DNA of 64,000 nt from Punctularia strigosozonata HHB-11173 SS5 (Eukaryota > Basidiomycota > Agaricomycetes > Corticiales > Punctulariaceae), in assembly GCF_000264995.1 (NCBI RefSeq), contig NW_006767433.1, positions 592,986-656,985 of the forward strand. Reading direction: 5' to 3'. Below are positions 48,324 to 60,121 of the stretch, piece after piece. Every line of letters begins with the position of its first letter. The first letter of the stretch is position 1. A program made the position numbers and the translations under genes. The notes beneath the pieces were generated by a model that was not told the origin of the DNA, did no database searches, and was given only the letters and a program-made list of their open reading frames with translations.

Positions 48324-49355
48324 ATGTCCGTGACCACATCTTATAACGATACCGCCGTCGTCTCTTCGAGCTTCATTGATCTACGCATGGAACCCAACAC
48401 TGTCACCCCATCGCGACCCCCCACGCTGAACAACCTTGACCGCGCCGACCGTCAGCGTCTCATACGCTCCACGCGCAAACTCGGTGCAGTCCTCGGCACT
48501 ACACCTCTCCTCCTCGATGCCAATGATCAAACCCACGTTGGGGCCCTCTTTGCCCGGAGGCACAGACGATGGCAACAGAGCCACGGGGCCCTGTCCAACC
48601 GCAATGCCTCCTTCTCATCTACCGCCAAGTTAATGCATCGCGACGACGACGACGCGGCGTCGTTCGTCGATATGGACGAGGATGAAGAAGACCACCATGT
48701 AGAGAACATCGCCCCCAATTCCCAACGTCATCCGGGTCCCTCGCAGCTAGTCGCATTGGATCTGCCTAAACCTGCGCAACTGCACACCCGCTACGAAAGA
48801 GTCGAGAAGCGCCGGCCCGAACCCGAGGAGTTCGTAACCCCGACGCGCCCTGTCCTGCTCTGTCTACACGACAACGCAGAGTCACTATCCCCGACCGCGT
48901 CCGCGTCCGTCCCTCCTACGCCCACCACCGCGGCCTCCGCCACATTCACCGTCTCCTCGCCCTCCACGCCCGCCTTCGACGCCCTCGAGCAGCGCCGCAA
49001 GAAGATGGCCAAACTCACGCGACATCTCGGTGCCGCCCCGCCCACCGACCTCGTCTTCCCTCCTTCTCCCACAAGGGCCGTCGTGTGCCGCACGTCCCCC
49101 CGATCTTCCGACGGCGGCAAGGTTTCCACGATCGGGCTCGGCAGACGTCGCGCGCGCGCATTCAGCGTGGACCTCCACCGCCTTTCTGCGAACGTCGACT
49201 TCGTCGGCATCGCGCGCTCGGTCGCAAGCCAGGGCAAGGGCGTCCCGCCCCTTCCTATCGCTGGCGGCAGGGACTCGAGTGAAGCATGGGTCGGGCACTG
49301 GAACAGGAACGATATCCGCACCGTGCAACAGCAGTTGCGACAGCTCAAGGCCTAA
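48324..49355 (+). CDS. Uncharacterised Ser/Pro/Arg-rich protein
   Basis: This single-exon gene encodes about 343 residues. The frame is open 15 codons further upstream, but the first ATG is at 48324 (MSVTTSYNDTAVV). Two segments resemble each other: DRQRLIRSTRKLGAVLGTTP (about residue 50) and RKKMAKLTRHLGAAPPTDLV (about residue 235), each a basic helix ending in LG followed by a Pro- or Thr-containing turn. An acidic run (DMDEDEEDHH) and Ser/Thr/Pro-rich low-complexity sequence lie between them. The C-terminus ends IRTVQQQLRQLKA, a possible short helix. There is no signal peptide, membrane span or catalytic motif. I think similar proteins exist in other basidiomycetes, but no function is known to me. 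Confidence 0.75.
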   Translation: MSVTTSYNDTAVVSSSFIDLRMEPNTVTPSRPPTLNNLDRADRQRLIRSTRKLGAVLGTTPLLLDANDQTHVGALFARRHRRWQQSHGALSNRNASFSSTAKLMHRDDDDAASFVDMDEDEEDHHVENIAPNSQRHPGPSQLVALDLPKPAQLHTRYERVEKRRPEPEEFVTPTRPVLLCLHDNAESLSPTASASVPPTPTTAASATFTVSSPSTPAFDALEQRRKKMAKLTRHLGAAPPTDLVFPPSPTRAVVCRTSPRSSDGGKVSTIGLGRRRARAFSVDLHRLSANVDFVGIARSVASQGKGVPPLPIAGGRDSSEAWVGHWNRNDIRTVQQQLRQLKA

Positions 49356-49913
49356 GCAATATTCTTGCTTTCGAGCTCCTCAGTCAAGGGCCATCGACGG
49401 CGCCGGCGCGATGTACGGGCCACCAGATTGCCTGCACATTTTCTTGGAAGATTTCATCCAAATCATCAGCTTGCTTGATATTTCTGACCCCTTGCTCAAT
49501 GCTATGATTTCATCAGGAAAAATCGGACTATCGAAAGAGTCGCTCATTGGGTACCGAAACCCTCTAAAGCTACTAAATGAGCACATTTTAGTACATTTTA
49601 GGAGGTTTTTAGCAAATCCGGTTTTTCCTGATGTTATCGTATGTTCAGTGCTTGACTACGCATTCTCCTCCTGGACCTGAGGCTCCTTGGACCATCGTCT
49701 CAGTGAAAAGACACTTTCAGTCATCTACTGTATCCATTAAGTTCCATTTGACGAGTCGTTCACCGTCTCTTATAATCTTGCGGTCACCTTCCTATGTAAT
49801 AGCGCGCATAACGAACACAGGGTGCAGGACACCGACACAATCGCAGACGAGGGAGCAGTCGTTTTGTTCAAAATCCGTACAAGTTTATGTAGGGAAGACA
49901 CTCCAACCCAGTT
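49356..49913. other. Intergenic containing a foldback element
   Basis: Convergent 3' flank of about 560 bases, noticeably richer in A and T than the adjacent genes. The foldback element at 49511-49633 is the only structure seen. Confidence 0.55.
49511..49633. repeat. 123-base foldback element (MITE-like)
   Basis: The ends CATCAGGAAAAATCGGA and TCCGGTTTTTCCTGATG are inverted repeats with 16 of 17 positions matching. Inside them, CTCTAAAGCTACTAAATG pairs imperfectly with CATTTTAGTACATTTTAGGAG around a four-base loop. No target-site duplication is certain. It could be a miniature transposable element or a structured 3' UTR. Confidence 0.65.
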
Positions 49914-52070
49914 TCATCGTCTCCCCCACCATCCTCCCAGCAAGCTGCTCAATCCGCCCCTTGCCTGTTGCGCCTCCGGTTCCGGCGTTTCCGGGCGTTC
50001 GATCTCAGCCGCCTTCGCCTTCTGCACTGCTGGCACGGCTCTTGGCTGCTCCACCGCCTTCTGCTTCTGCTGAGGCGTCAGGGTCTTGCCCGCGCGCTCC
50101 TGCAATCGGTCCATGTCGAGCTGCACGTAGTTGAGCGCGATATCGAAGAATAGCGGCTTCTTGTGCGATTTGCCGCCCTCGGCTTCGAGCGAGCCTCCGT
50201 TCCACGTGAACCATTCCTTGCGGAAGGAGAGGCCATCGGCGTCGATGGTCTGCTCGAGGTCGTCCAGCGCGGAAGCAGGGAGCGGGTAGAAGGCGACGGG
50301 GTCCGAGTCGAGCGTGCCGAGCACAGACCGGGACTCGCGGACGTGAATGGATGCGTGCTGAATGAGGGTTAGGGCCTCCGCATATTTCTTCGCGGGAACG
50401 TAGCAACGAGATAGGAATAGACATCTGAATGGAGCGTATCAGCATACCTGCAATTCCGGAACGGGACGAGTGTATCCTCACCTCCTTGCTTTGGTGAAGG
50501 TTATTCTTGCTTCGACGGCTGAGGCGAGATCGGGCGATTCGTCGACAATGTTGAGAGTTCGCATCTGTTCGAGACTCTGTAGAATCGTGTCCAGGAGCTT
50601 CACGACCGCAGGGTAAAGACGAGCATCGACTTGCTCTTTCTTCGACGCGGAAGCTGAGGTTTTGCCTCTCGGAACGGAAGGGGCCTGCGAGGTGAGCAGG
50701 GCAGAGGCGAGCAACAGGTCACGTTCAATCCGGCGCGAAAGAAGTTGATACACGATGAATGCGTGTACGAAGTGGATGTCTCGCGTACCGGCCGCAACAG
50801 GTACAGTCTGTGACCCAGCGCCGATCTGTGATTATGCGGATGAGCGGATGGGTGGCTTATGCTTTGAATGCGTGGAAGAGAGTAGCACACCTGTTGAGCC
50901 TCAGCAAGCTTCCGCGCGACCTCCTCCGCATCGCTCAAAGCCGACAAGACGGCATCGTACGCCGCGACACCCCGCTTGGACGTGTTGACCTTCGTCCCTT
51001 CGCCCTCGGCCTTAGCGCCCTGCTGAGCGCGCAACTTCGCCTCCGCATCCTGCACTGTCAAGAACACGTCCACCAGCTCAGGGTTCCTTATCGGCACCGG
51101 CTCGCCCTCCCATGCGAGCGGAGCTAGCTTCTTCTGCGCACTCGCTTCACCGCTTGTCCCGGCCGCCTTGACCTTCGCGAGCAGCGCATCGCAATTCTCC
51201 ACGAGCTCGTTCCTGTGCTTGGCCGCCAGCTCAGCGACGATGCCGTCGACGTCGTACGCCTTGGCCCGCCCGAGTTCGTGCGCGCAGTACCGGATCTCGG
51301 GCCCAATCTCGTCCCCGAAGAGCGTCGCGAGCGCCTGGTCCCGGCTCGTCGCCGCCGCGCCCGCGAGCGCGTCCAGCAGGCTGCGCGCAACGCTCAACTG
51401 GATCAACGCGTCCTCGAACTCGTCCCGGAAGCGCAGAAACCGGCCGTTCAGGATGAGCACGTACACCTCCGCCTCGAGCAGGCTTTCTGCGGACAGCCGG
51501 CCGGACTTGTAGAGCGTCTGGCAGTGCGAGAGAAGCTGGGTCGCCCAGTTGACCGCGCGCCGGAAGCGGCCCGTAGCGCTGTGGCGGAGGGTGGCCGGGT
51601 TTTGGTGTTCGGACGGCTGGCGAGCTTGAGCAAGGAGGTCTTGCGAGTACGCCCACGCACGCTCGGCTTCCAGCAGGAACAATTGCAAGCTAGCACGCCG
51701 TTCAGCAGGCAGATATCGTTCAAATGAGAATGGGCACGTACTGCCCGTCCTTGATGTAATCCTGAGCGATGGGGGGCGTCTTCTTGAATTCGCGTCCTTT
51801 GCCATGCGTAATCTTCAGAGTCGCCCTCAACCGATGGGTACGATTGGCGCAATGCTTCCTGCACAATGCTCAAAACTGCGAGCATCGGCAGTACTATGTA
51901 GATGCTGCATACCGATATCTCGCAAAGTCATTGGACCGCAATCCGTATGCGCTGCGCTGCTCATTCGCCAGCTGTAAAGCTTCGCGTCAAAGATATGAGC
52001 ATCCCACTTCGCAAGAGCAGTCGGTCGGGCTGGACGTACCTCTGAACGAGATTTGAGGTTTCTCCGCCAT
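49914..52070 (-). CDS. Signal recognition particle subunit SRP68
   Basis: SRP68 binds SRP72 and 7SL RNA and is needed for co-translational delivery of proteins to the ER. The start at 52070 opens MAEKPQISFR; after a small intron the sequence reads ALQLANEQRSAYGLRSNDF. Next comes KHCANRTHRLRATLKITHGK, then KKTPPIAQDYIKDG, all matching the conserved SRP68 N-terminus. The main exon has LQLFLLEAERAWAYSQ, RRAVNWATQLLSHCQTL, VYVLILNGRFLRFRDEFEDA, FGDEIGPEIRYCAHELGRAK and VAELAAKHR. The C-terminal exons contain KPLFFDIALNYVQLDMDRL and end SSLLGGWWGRR, again typical. It is divergent from GET3 with 178 bases between start codons. Confidence 0.93.
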
Positions 52071-52248
52071 GCTGGATGATCGGAGAAGGAAGGGGAATCA
52101 ATGAGAAGGTCGTGGAGAAGATCGAGACGCGATGCTGCGTATACGCGCGAGCAGACGTGTACCTATAACTCGGTCTCATACTCTCCTTCATCGTATCTTT
52201 CTCCCGTTCTCCCTCCATTTTCTCTCTCCGCCCTTCGAAACGACGGAG
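52071..52248. promoter_or_regulatory. Divergent promoter of SRP68 and GET3
   Basis: Only 178 bases separate the two start codons. On the GET3 side there is a pyrimidine-rich tract (about 52190-52240), the usual promoter feature of well-expressed basidiomycete genes without a TATA box. No TATA is evident on either side. Confidence 0.65.
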
Positions 52249-53633
52249 ATGGCCGAAACATTGGAGCCGACGTTGCAGAACATCTTGGATCAGAAGTCGC
52301 TCAAGTGGATCTTTTGCGGCACGTAGCATCTCAATCCGTGCTCTCTCCTACGTCTTACACCTTCGCAGGTGGAAAGGGTGGTGTCGGTGAGACATGATGC
52401 CCTTTCTCTTGCGAGATAAAATGTGATGGACGCCTGACCCGGTAATGGGTAGGAAAGACAACAACGTCATGCTCGCTTGCCATCCAGCTCGCGCAGAACA
52501 GAGAGTCCGTCCTCCTGATCGTGAGTTATACGTTCCCGATAATACCCGAAGTCGGATCGTGCTCACAACGTCCGCGGCAAAAAGTCAACGGATCCCGCAC
52601 ACAACCTGTCCGACGCGTTTGGCCAGAAGTTCTCGAAGGATGCGACGAAGGTGAACGGCTTTGACAACCTGTTCGCGATGGAGATCGACCCGACCAGCGC
52701 GATCCAAGAGATGGTCGAGCAGTGTACGTCCGGAAGTCCCGTCACAACCTCGTATTCGTCCTGAGGCCCCGTGTTCAGCGGACGACAACGGTATGATGGG
52801 CACCATGATGCAGGACCTAGCATTCGCCATCCCGGGTGTGGACGAAGCCATGTCCTTCGCCGAAATCATGAAGTTCGTGCCCTCCCCTCCCCTTCCCCCC
52901 TTTCGTCTCTTGCGACTGAACCCTGCGTCGTCTTCAGACACGTCAAATCGATGGAATACTCCGTGATCGTGTTCGATACTGCGCCCACGGGGCACACGCT
53001 CCGCTTCCTATCCTTCCCGACCGTGCTCGAGAAGGCGCTCGGCAAGCTCTCGACGTTAAGCGGGCGGATCGGGCCCATGATCAACCAAATGTCGTCGCTC
53101 ATGGGCGGCGGGATGGGCTCCACCGAAGACATGTTCGCCAAGCTCGAGAGCATGCGGAGCGTCATCACCGAGGTCAACACCCAGTTCAAGGACCCGGTCC
53201 GTCGTGTTTTCCCATTTCATTTTTTTTCCCCTTTTCCCTTCTCTCCCCCCCTCGTTCTCCTTGGAATCTCGCGAGAGGGACTTACAACAAAAACGTCGAT
53301 CTGCAGGAAAAAACGACCTTCGTCTGCGTCTGCATCTCCGAGTTCCTCTCCCTCTACGAAACCGAGCGGCTCGTGCAAGAGCTGACCGCGTACGAGATCG
53401 ACACGCACAACATCGTCGTCAACCAGCTCCTCTTCCCCAAACCCGGCTCCAACTGCGAGCACTGCCAGGTCCGGCACAAGATGCAGCAAAAGTACCTGAA
53501 CGAGGCGCACGAGCTCTACGACGAGTTCTTCCACATCGTCCAGCTCCCGCTCCTCACCGAGGAGGTCCGCGGACCGGCCAAGCTCAAGGAGTTCAGCCGG
53601 ATGCTCGTCGAGCCGTACAACCCGGGCGCATGA
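52249..53633 (+). CDS. GET3: ATPase GET3 (tail-anchored protein targeting factor)
   Basis: GET3 is the cytosolic ATPase that carries tail-anchored proteins to the ER receptor GET1/GET2. Exons read as 52249-52318, 52369-52386, 52453-52520, 52585-52723, 52779-52872, 52938-53196 and 53307-53633. Joined, they show [20 protein letters not shown] (the deviant P-loop), [20 protein letters not shown] (switch I), [17 protein letters not shown] and [19 protein letters not shown] (switch II). [14 protein letters not shown] is the hydrophobic client-binding region, and [13 protein letters not shown] carries the CxxC zinc site of the dimer. All catalytic elements are intact. Exon 2 is 18 bases long and encodes the P-loop start; its upstream intron fits only a GC donor. 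Confidence 0.95.
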
Positions 53634-54621
53634 CCGACTTTCGTTTTTTTTAATTTTACGTCGCGACATGAGAAAGAGGCGCGCGCCGCACGGAGATCGC
53701 GAACCGGTATTTATCTTCCGTCTCCCCGGTCTCCGTCGCGGTAGGATGAGCAAGACGAGACCCATTAATGATAGATGGACCGAAGGAGAGATAGGGTCGC
53801 GTACGGACGAGCACTGATCCAAGCCACGCCAACAGACATGTTTTGTACGCATATATTCCACGAGGCGACACGGAAGTCAGAGAACGTAGTATACATTTGG
53901 GGTTACGGAACGAAACATACGTAACGATATCGATATATGGTGCAGAGCTGTCAGGCGTGTCGGAACGAACAAGAAGCTGAGCAATCAAGGAGAGATAAGA
54001 ATAGAGAGAGAGAGAAAGGTGGCAAGGCGGAAAGGGGGGGCCAGGGTCAACGCAGCAGGAACGCATCGATCTGTGTCCGTCCATGCCGAAACTACGGTAA
54101 TAGTGCGTACGAGTATAGAAAAGAAAAAATGTAGGTGTGCGTGCGTGAGTGAGTTTTGTTAGGATAAGTGCCGGCAGGTACGACGAGGAGCGAGGTTACG
54201 AGCAGAAACCTCCACGGAAACAAACCCAGTCGACTACACATGCGTACAAAAAACCAAAACCCCAAGGGGGGAAAACAAACGACGACAACAACGAAACGAC
54301 AGCGACAAACGAAGACGAAGGCGGCAAACCGAGGGAGCCTCCTGAACGTTCGCATCAGGAGAGAAGAAAAACCCCGTCGGCGTATACGCGTCGGGGAGGT
54401 CCCGGTCAAGGCCGATCCAGCCCATGGCAAGCGTCCCTGCGCGCCACACCACCGGCGACGAGCGCTCTTGCTCTTGCCGTTCGCCATCGCGCCGGGGCGG
54501 AAGCCGCTCCTCCCTCCTCTATTCGCGGGAGGAGTCGCAGCAGCGCTGCTCGTCCCCCTTTCCCTGCCCCGTCCTACCATCGCTGACGTATCCGCGTAGG
54601 AAAAACACGCGCTCTCTCTCT
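53634..54621. other. Intergenic, convergent 3' flanks
   Basis: About 990 bases between GET3 and the bZIP gene. Contains GA- and CT-rich simple-sequence tracts (about 54003-54013 and 54610-54622). Open frames here are low-complexity and unsupported. Confidence 0.5.
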
Positions 54622-56822
54622 CTATTTTTGCGCCGCCTTGGCACTCAGCTTCTCGATGATATGGTTCACCCCGCTCGGCTCGAGCACGACCTTCGTCCCG
54701 TCGCACTTGGCCTTGCTCGTAAACTCCGTGCACAGCTCGTTGATATCCAGATCCTGAGTTATCAAAAAAAAAAGTCGTCAGCTCCTTCCGAACGAAAACA
54801 CAAGAAGAAAAGGGGGGAAGGGGGGGGGGGGTAAACTCTCACCTTAAACTTGGGATTACTCGTGATACTCCGCCACGCCGCCAACACCTCGATATTATCC
54901 GCGCTCTGCGGCACCTTGGGGAAATTGCTTCCCGCGCAGAATATATGCGTCTCGTCGCTCCCGCCCTCCTTCGCCTTGCTGATCGTCGGCTTGGGCGAAG
55001 CGCCCGCCGGGGTCGTATCCGTAAACGGCGATCCGCCGTCCTTAGCGACGGCCTTCGCCAGCTCCGCCTTCGTCTTCGGACACTCCCCGCTCTCGGTCGC
55101 GCACGAGCCCGGCGAGTTCGCCGCCGCGGGAGTGGGTACGCCCGACGAGGACGAGGACGAGGAGGAGGACGACGAAGCGGGCGTCGTCGTGGCCGTGGAG
55201 ACGCCGACGATCGACTGCCCGCTGTTGTGGCGATGCGAGACGGGGCTGAGCGAGTTGGCGGGCGAGGCCGACGCCGCCGACGACATGAAGCTGCCAAAGT
55301 CGACCGGGCTCGCGGTGCTCGTGTAGTTCCCGCTCCCAAAGATATCGTCCAGCGCGTTCGGGTCGCTGCTCAGCGTAAACGGCGGGCTCCAGGTGGAGCC
55401 GGACGCCGCAGGCGGGGACCACGCCGACGACGAGTGCTGCTGCTGATGTTGGCCGTTATGCTGCTGCTGCTGCTGCTGTTGTTGTTGTTGGGAGGACGAG
55501 GAGGCGGACGAGCTCGAGCCAGAGGCGTGCATCGCTTGCGCGGACCAGAACTGATCGTACATCGGATTCGGGTCCGCGAACGACATGAACATCGGGTTGG
55601 ACACGATCGTCCGGTACGGCGACTTGGCGCTATCGACGCCGCCCGTCGTGGGTCCGGGATAGTCGACGTTCATGCTCTGCGGATCGCTCGGTTCGTCGAG
55701 CATCGCGAGCACGCTCGGATCGAACGCGGTGAGCGAGTTCCAGTCGATGTCGTCGTTCGTCGTCGGGTGTTGCTGCTGAGGCGGCTGGTGCACGAGCGGC
55801 GTCGAGGAGAAGAGGTGGTTGACGGTGTTGGAGGCGTTGTTGCCTTGCTGCTGCTGCTGCTGCTGGGCCATGTTGGATTGCGTGGTGGGACCAGGCCCGG
55901 CGACGCCGTGGGGGACGGAGAAGGTAAAAGCGGTCTGCTTGAGCGTCTGGTTCTCGGTCTGCAGGCGCTGGAGCAGGTCGCGCAGGTTCTCGTTCTCGGA
56001 CTGCGCCGCCCGATTTTGGGCTTCGAGCTCCGCCACCTTGTCTTCCAACTGTGCACATATCGCCGTCGTCAATAAATTGTTTCGCACATGTAAAAGCCGG
56101 GAAGTAGACGCACGTCTTTAACATGCTTTTCTTTGCGCTCGCGGAAGGCGCGCTGGGCGGCTCGGTTTTGCTCCTTGCGCCGCAAGAGGCGGGACTCGTC
56201 CTTCTCGTGCGCCCCTGTCGACTTGCGCCGGCTGTTGGCCACCGAAGAGCTCGACGCCTTTCTCGACTCTGTCGCCCACGCAGAACACAAACGTCAACGA
56301 TCACGTACCGCGATACCTCGAACGCCAAGCAGCAGCGAGGAGAGAGGGGGGGGGGAGTGGGCTTCTCTACGCACCAGAGTGCTGCGACTTGTGCGTCGGC
56401 TCGCCGGCGACCTCCTCCTCGCTCGCCTTGCGCTTGAGGTGCTGTCCGTCGGCGTGGTCAGCCCCGCCGACCATCGACGTGCGGCGCGAGCGCGACTCGT
56501 CGGTGACGCTCGGCGGGCTCGGGCTGCTGTCGTCCGTCAAGGGCGGAGTCGCATCGGTCGGGACGAGCGGCGCGCGGCTGAGCGCCTGCGGATTGATGCC
56601 GTCGACGGGCGTCGGCGGGGCGTCCGAGGACGAGGTGGGGAAGGCGAAGGTCGACGGGCTGGTGTCGCCGTCGTTGTTGCTGCCGGTGGGGTTGGGGGTG
56701 AGGTCCGGGATGGAGCCGGGGAACTGCTTGGAGAGGAGGGCGAGGAAGTCGTCGTCGGAGATGGACGAGTAGTGGGACGGCTGGGCGAGGTCCCAGAGCG
56801 GCGTGTTGCCGAAGGCCTGCAT
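54622..56822 (-). CDS. Yap1/Pap1-like bZIP transcription factor (oxidative-stress type)
   Basis: Exons read as 56822-56375, 56268-56114, 56048-54843 and 54753-54622, with consistent phases. The basic region LLRRKEQNRAAQRAFRERKE has the NxxAQxxFR signature of the Yap/Pap1 class. The leucine zipper continues across an intron (VAELEAQNRAAQSENENL). Gln-rich and Ser-rich activation regions follow, including runs of eight or more Gln or Ser. Two Cys clusters resemble the redox-sensing domains: CATESGEC with NFPKVP-flanked FCAGSN, and a terminal INELCTEFTSKAKCDG ending EKLSAKAAQK. In yeasts such clusters govern Crm1-dependent export and hence nuclear accumulation under oxidative or metal stress. The role here is inferred from the family. 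Confidence 0.92.
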
Positions 56823-58885
56823 CGTTTCGGGGGTGCTGGGGGCTGCTTGGGGATGGGCGGGCGGGGATGACTGAGGCGGCCGATGGCAGCTGACCGAGCA
56901 AGGAGGCGGGCGGTCAGCAAGGAGGGGGCGAAAGGGCTGGGGGCGGCGGAAAAGTTGGGGGCGACGCGATGCGGGCGGGTCTTGTACTTGTGATTGGGTG
57001 GCGGCGGCGAGGAGTCAGAGTGCGGAGGCGGGAGCGTTCGTCACAGAGGGAGGGAACAGTCTGCCGCCGCGATGAGGGAACAGACGCAAGCGTCGGCAGC
57101 AGCGGATCTGGCTCGCCCCTACCGGCTGACAAAGACCGCCCCTAAGTTCAGGTGGGCCCGCTGATTCAGCCCTCGTCGTTTTTCTTTTTGCACGGGTTGG
57201 CTACAAAAACCGAAAAGCAACAAAATAACCCCAAGCTGCGCCGCGAAACCCGCATCAAATGCGCCCTCCCCCCCCTGTTATCGGCCCCCAACCAACGAGA
57301 CGCGATCGTTATCCGACGACCTTGCAGGACGGCTTCTATCCGCCATCTCTTTTGATACGACGATCATGTTGCTGGCGCCTCGATGTATCCGGGGATATCA
57401 CTTGCCTTGTCTTCCCTTCCCTTCCCGAGCACCAAACCTCCCTCCGTCAAAGAGCGATTGGCGCAGCGTTTGCATCCCCTCGACCAGCACCCGCGCTCTG
57501 GACGGAAGGCGGCATCGCGCTCCCACGGTCAATGCAAGATCCTCCCACGCTTTGTTCTCGGAAGTAATCAACCCACTCCGATTCTTATCATACCTGACCC
57601 TCCTGACCTCTCATGTCAAGGACGATCTCACCGGGAACGAACGTGTTCGCCACGAACCCGGAGCTCACTATTGCATCCGCCGCCGCCGGCGGATGTCTGA
57701 TCTGTTGCCTACTGCAAATGGCTCCAGCGACCGTCGCGGGACGCGCCCGTCGAGCACCGCTCTCCGGTCCGCGCTCAAGGGGTCCAGGGGTCTTCCCCCT
57801 GTCTTGAACCTTCTCCCATCAAACCATACTTATCCTTCTCCGCTCTCCACGACGGGGCCAAGGGGCTCGTGGCGCCCCAATCCTACGCTCGGCACACCGG
57901 AGACAGGGGGTTGTACTTGAGCCTCGACGATCCTACAGCTCGGCCTTATCGCCACTACTGTTTTCACCCGTGCACGGACCGGCACGGCAGGCACCCCCGA
58001 CATAACCACGACAAACGACATCATCCCAGCTTCGCGTTGACGTATATACATGGCTAATCCACCTCCTCCTCCTGTGACCTGGGCCTCGACGACTCGAAAG
58101 ATTCCGCGCTCGTCGGGCGATCCAGTCTTTCGTCCCGCTTTGGACTTTTGAGAGCCGCCGTGTAAGTAGGTCCCGTTCCGGTGGTCCAATCCAATCACCC
58201 TGCCTTCTCGCGCTCCGATCCAACGCTCGGCCCCCCTCCGAAACGAATTTGGCGCAGCTTTTTTAAAAAAAAATCCTTTTCCTTCTTTCACCGTCAACTG
58301 CCATCCATACAGTACACAAACTCGTCGGCAGATCGCCCCGTCTCTGCGCAAGCTGTGCTCGGAGGAAACATCCCGGACACCGCCGTGGCTCAGCGGTATG
58401 ACCAGCGGTATATGACCCTCCAGGAACCTCGGTCTTCATACCGAACGAACGAACTCTCGTGGACTGCCCGCTTCTGGCTGACGATACTGAAGTTACTACT
58501 ATCGGTCCAAAGCTACTGCGCTCGGCCGGCTCATCGCCGCTCGGAAGATGATACGCCTCAAGTACAGCTCAGCGGCCTGACGACATACACATGGACATTA
58601 CTTTGCCCAGAGCTTCACGACGGTTCGCCCGGACGCATCGCTATGCCCGCGGAAGATCCGATACCTCCCCACCGACAGGAACACGGAGACATAACGCCCA
58701 GACTACCTAGTACTCACTGACAAACTCCCTGATCTCCCAGCGCATCTTCCGCGTGCGGCGTGCTCCCCCCCGCTTACGACGCTCGACCGACCGAAGCTCA
58801 CCAAACGCCAAATCTTTCTAGAACACGCTCCTCAGAACCTTCCAACTCCCCAAAAACGGGGGTTGGCGGCCATCATCGAAGAAGG

Positions 58886-58902
58886 CTCAAGCTCAAGCTC
58901 TG
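58886..58902. repeat. Hexanucleotide microsatellite (GCTCAA)
   Basis: A little under three tandem units of GCTCAA, reading GCTCAAGCTCAAGCTCT. Confidence 0.7.
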
Positions 58903-59105
58903 GCCTCCTTCGGCCCTCCCCCCCAAAAGCTGTGCGCGACCTCGGCGACCAACTCGATTGCCTCCCGACCCCGAAACCCGATCTGCATGGGATCATCGGC
59001 ACGGCTCCGGGGACGCCCGCAGCCCCGCGCGCCGCTGTACAGTACCTTGCCCCACTTACCGCCGCCCTGGTCGGTTGCATGAACACACATACTCCGCCGA
59101 ACGGC

Positions 59106-59130
59106 AACCTAAGCTCAAGCTCAAGCTCAA
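59106..59130. repeat. Hexanucleotide microsatellite (AAGCTC)
   Basis: About four units of AAGCTC, followed by a related AAGGGC doublet. It uses the same unit as the tract about 220 bases to the left. Confidence 0.75.
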
Positions 59131-60121
59131 GGGCAAGGGCAATATCCTGGCCCTGGGCCTTGCAAGGCCCATATGTATATACCTCACGTGGATCGCCCAA
59201 TTCGCACGTCATCGCAAAGACGTTCCTGGCCCCTCCTTTCGACGATCTATACGCTACGATCCTCTCTCTTACTCCCGCGGCGAGCTTCGACCATTGCATG
59301 CCAATCTGCAACAAAGTAAGTACGAAATGTGCATGTGGACCTGCGTGCACTGGCCCTAGCAGGGTTAACACGTATTCCCCCCACCCACCTCTCGGGTTCA
59401 CGGGCCGTTTTGGTAGCGACCGGTAACCACTTAGCTATGCTGTATGCTACCATATAAAGACAAACGCTGATACATACGAGAGATGCATATGAGGGAGCTA
59501 GGCTAGCATATACAACAGAGCTACAGTACCTGAGCTGGAACTCAGGCTCACGCGGCCCGGCCTCCTGAACATTCGTCCAACACGGCCTTTGCCTCGACAG
59601 AGCCTACGATGCTGCTCGTCCCTCGGTCACAACTTCGCCTGCCAAGCTACATAATAGGACTCGATTTGCTGGATCGGATCCCCGGTCTGAGCGACGCCCT
59701 GCTAGCAAACGAGATACGGAAGCTCCTTTCGCGTTCGCTGCATCCTGCCCCAATGGCGTCGGACTTTTCCAACGTTCGACCAACAACCCTGTTCAACGGA
59801 AGATTGGAGAACAATCGCAAAAAAAAGCATGCAACTTGCCACTACCGACGCTCCTCCGTGCCCGTTCATCTCGCCATCCACGCCCCAGGTGATCGATGGC
59901 TTATTGGGCGCCTTACTCAGCATACTAAGCCAACGACCGTTCTTGGTGAGCGTTGACGCCATCCTGAGCTCCCAGGACGGGCGGTCCTCACCTTCCACAG
60001 TAGACCACCGACGGTTATTTTAGCCTTCGCGCGCGATGCCCGTCTCGACGACCACACACCCGACCCGAACCCAAACTCCCAGCGCAAGCACCACCGCAAC
60101 TCGATAAACTACTAGCACACC

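Larger units (their letters stand above)
56823..60121. other. Long intergenic region with hexanucleotide microsatellites
   Basis: This 3.3 kb separates two divergently transcribed genes. Open frames of up to about 199 codons (for example 58181-58720 and 58760-59359 plus) overlap in several frames and resemble nothing. Two short AAGCTC-type microsatellites lie in it. Promoters of both flanking genes should be at its ends. Confidence 0.5.

Noticed and set aside
54945-56075. 376-codon plus-strand open frame rich in Arg and Gly
   Set aside because: It is antisense to the bZIP factor, whose frame carries clear basic-region and zipper motifs.
57366-57920. 184-codon plus-strand open frame
   Set aside because: There are competing frames in the same place, no domain is visible, and the region looks intergenic.
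58380-58460. tRNA-like string GCCGTGGCTCAGCGGTA
   Set aside because: The start resembles a D-arm, but no anticodon arm or TTC-containing T-arm follows at the right spacing.
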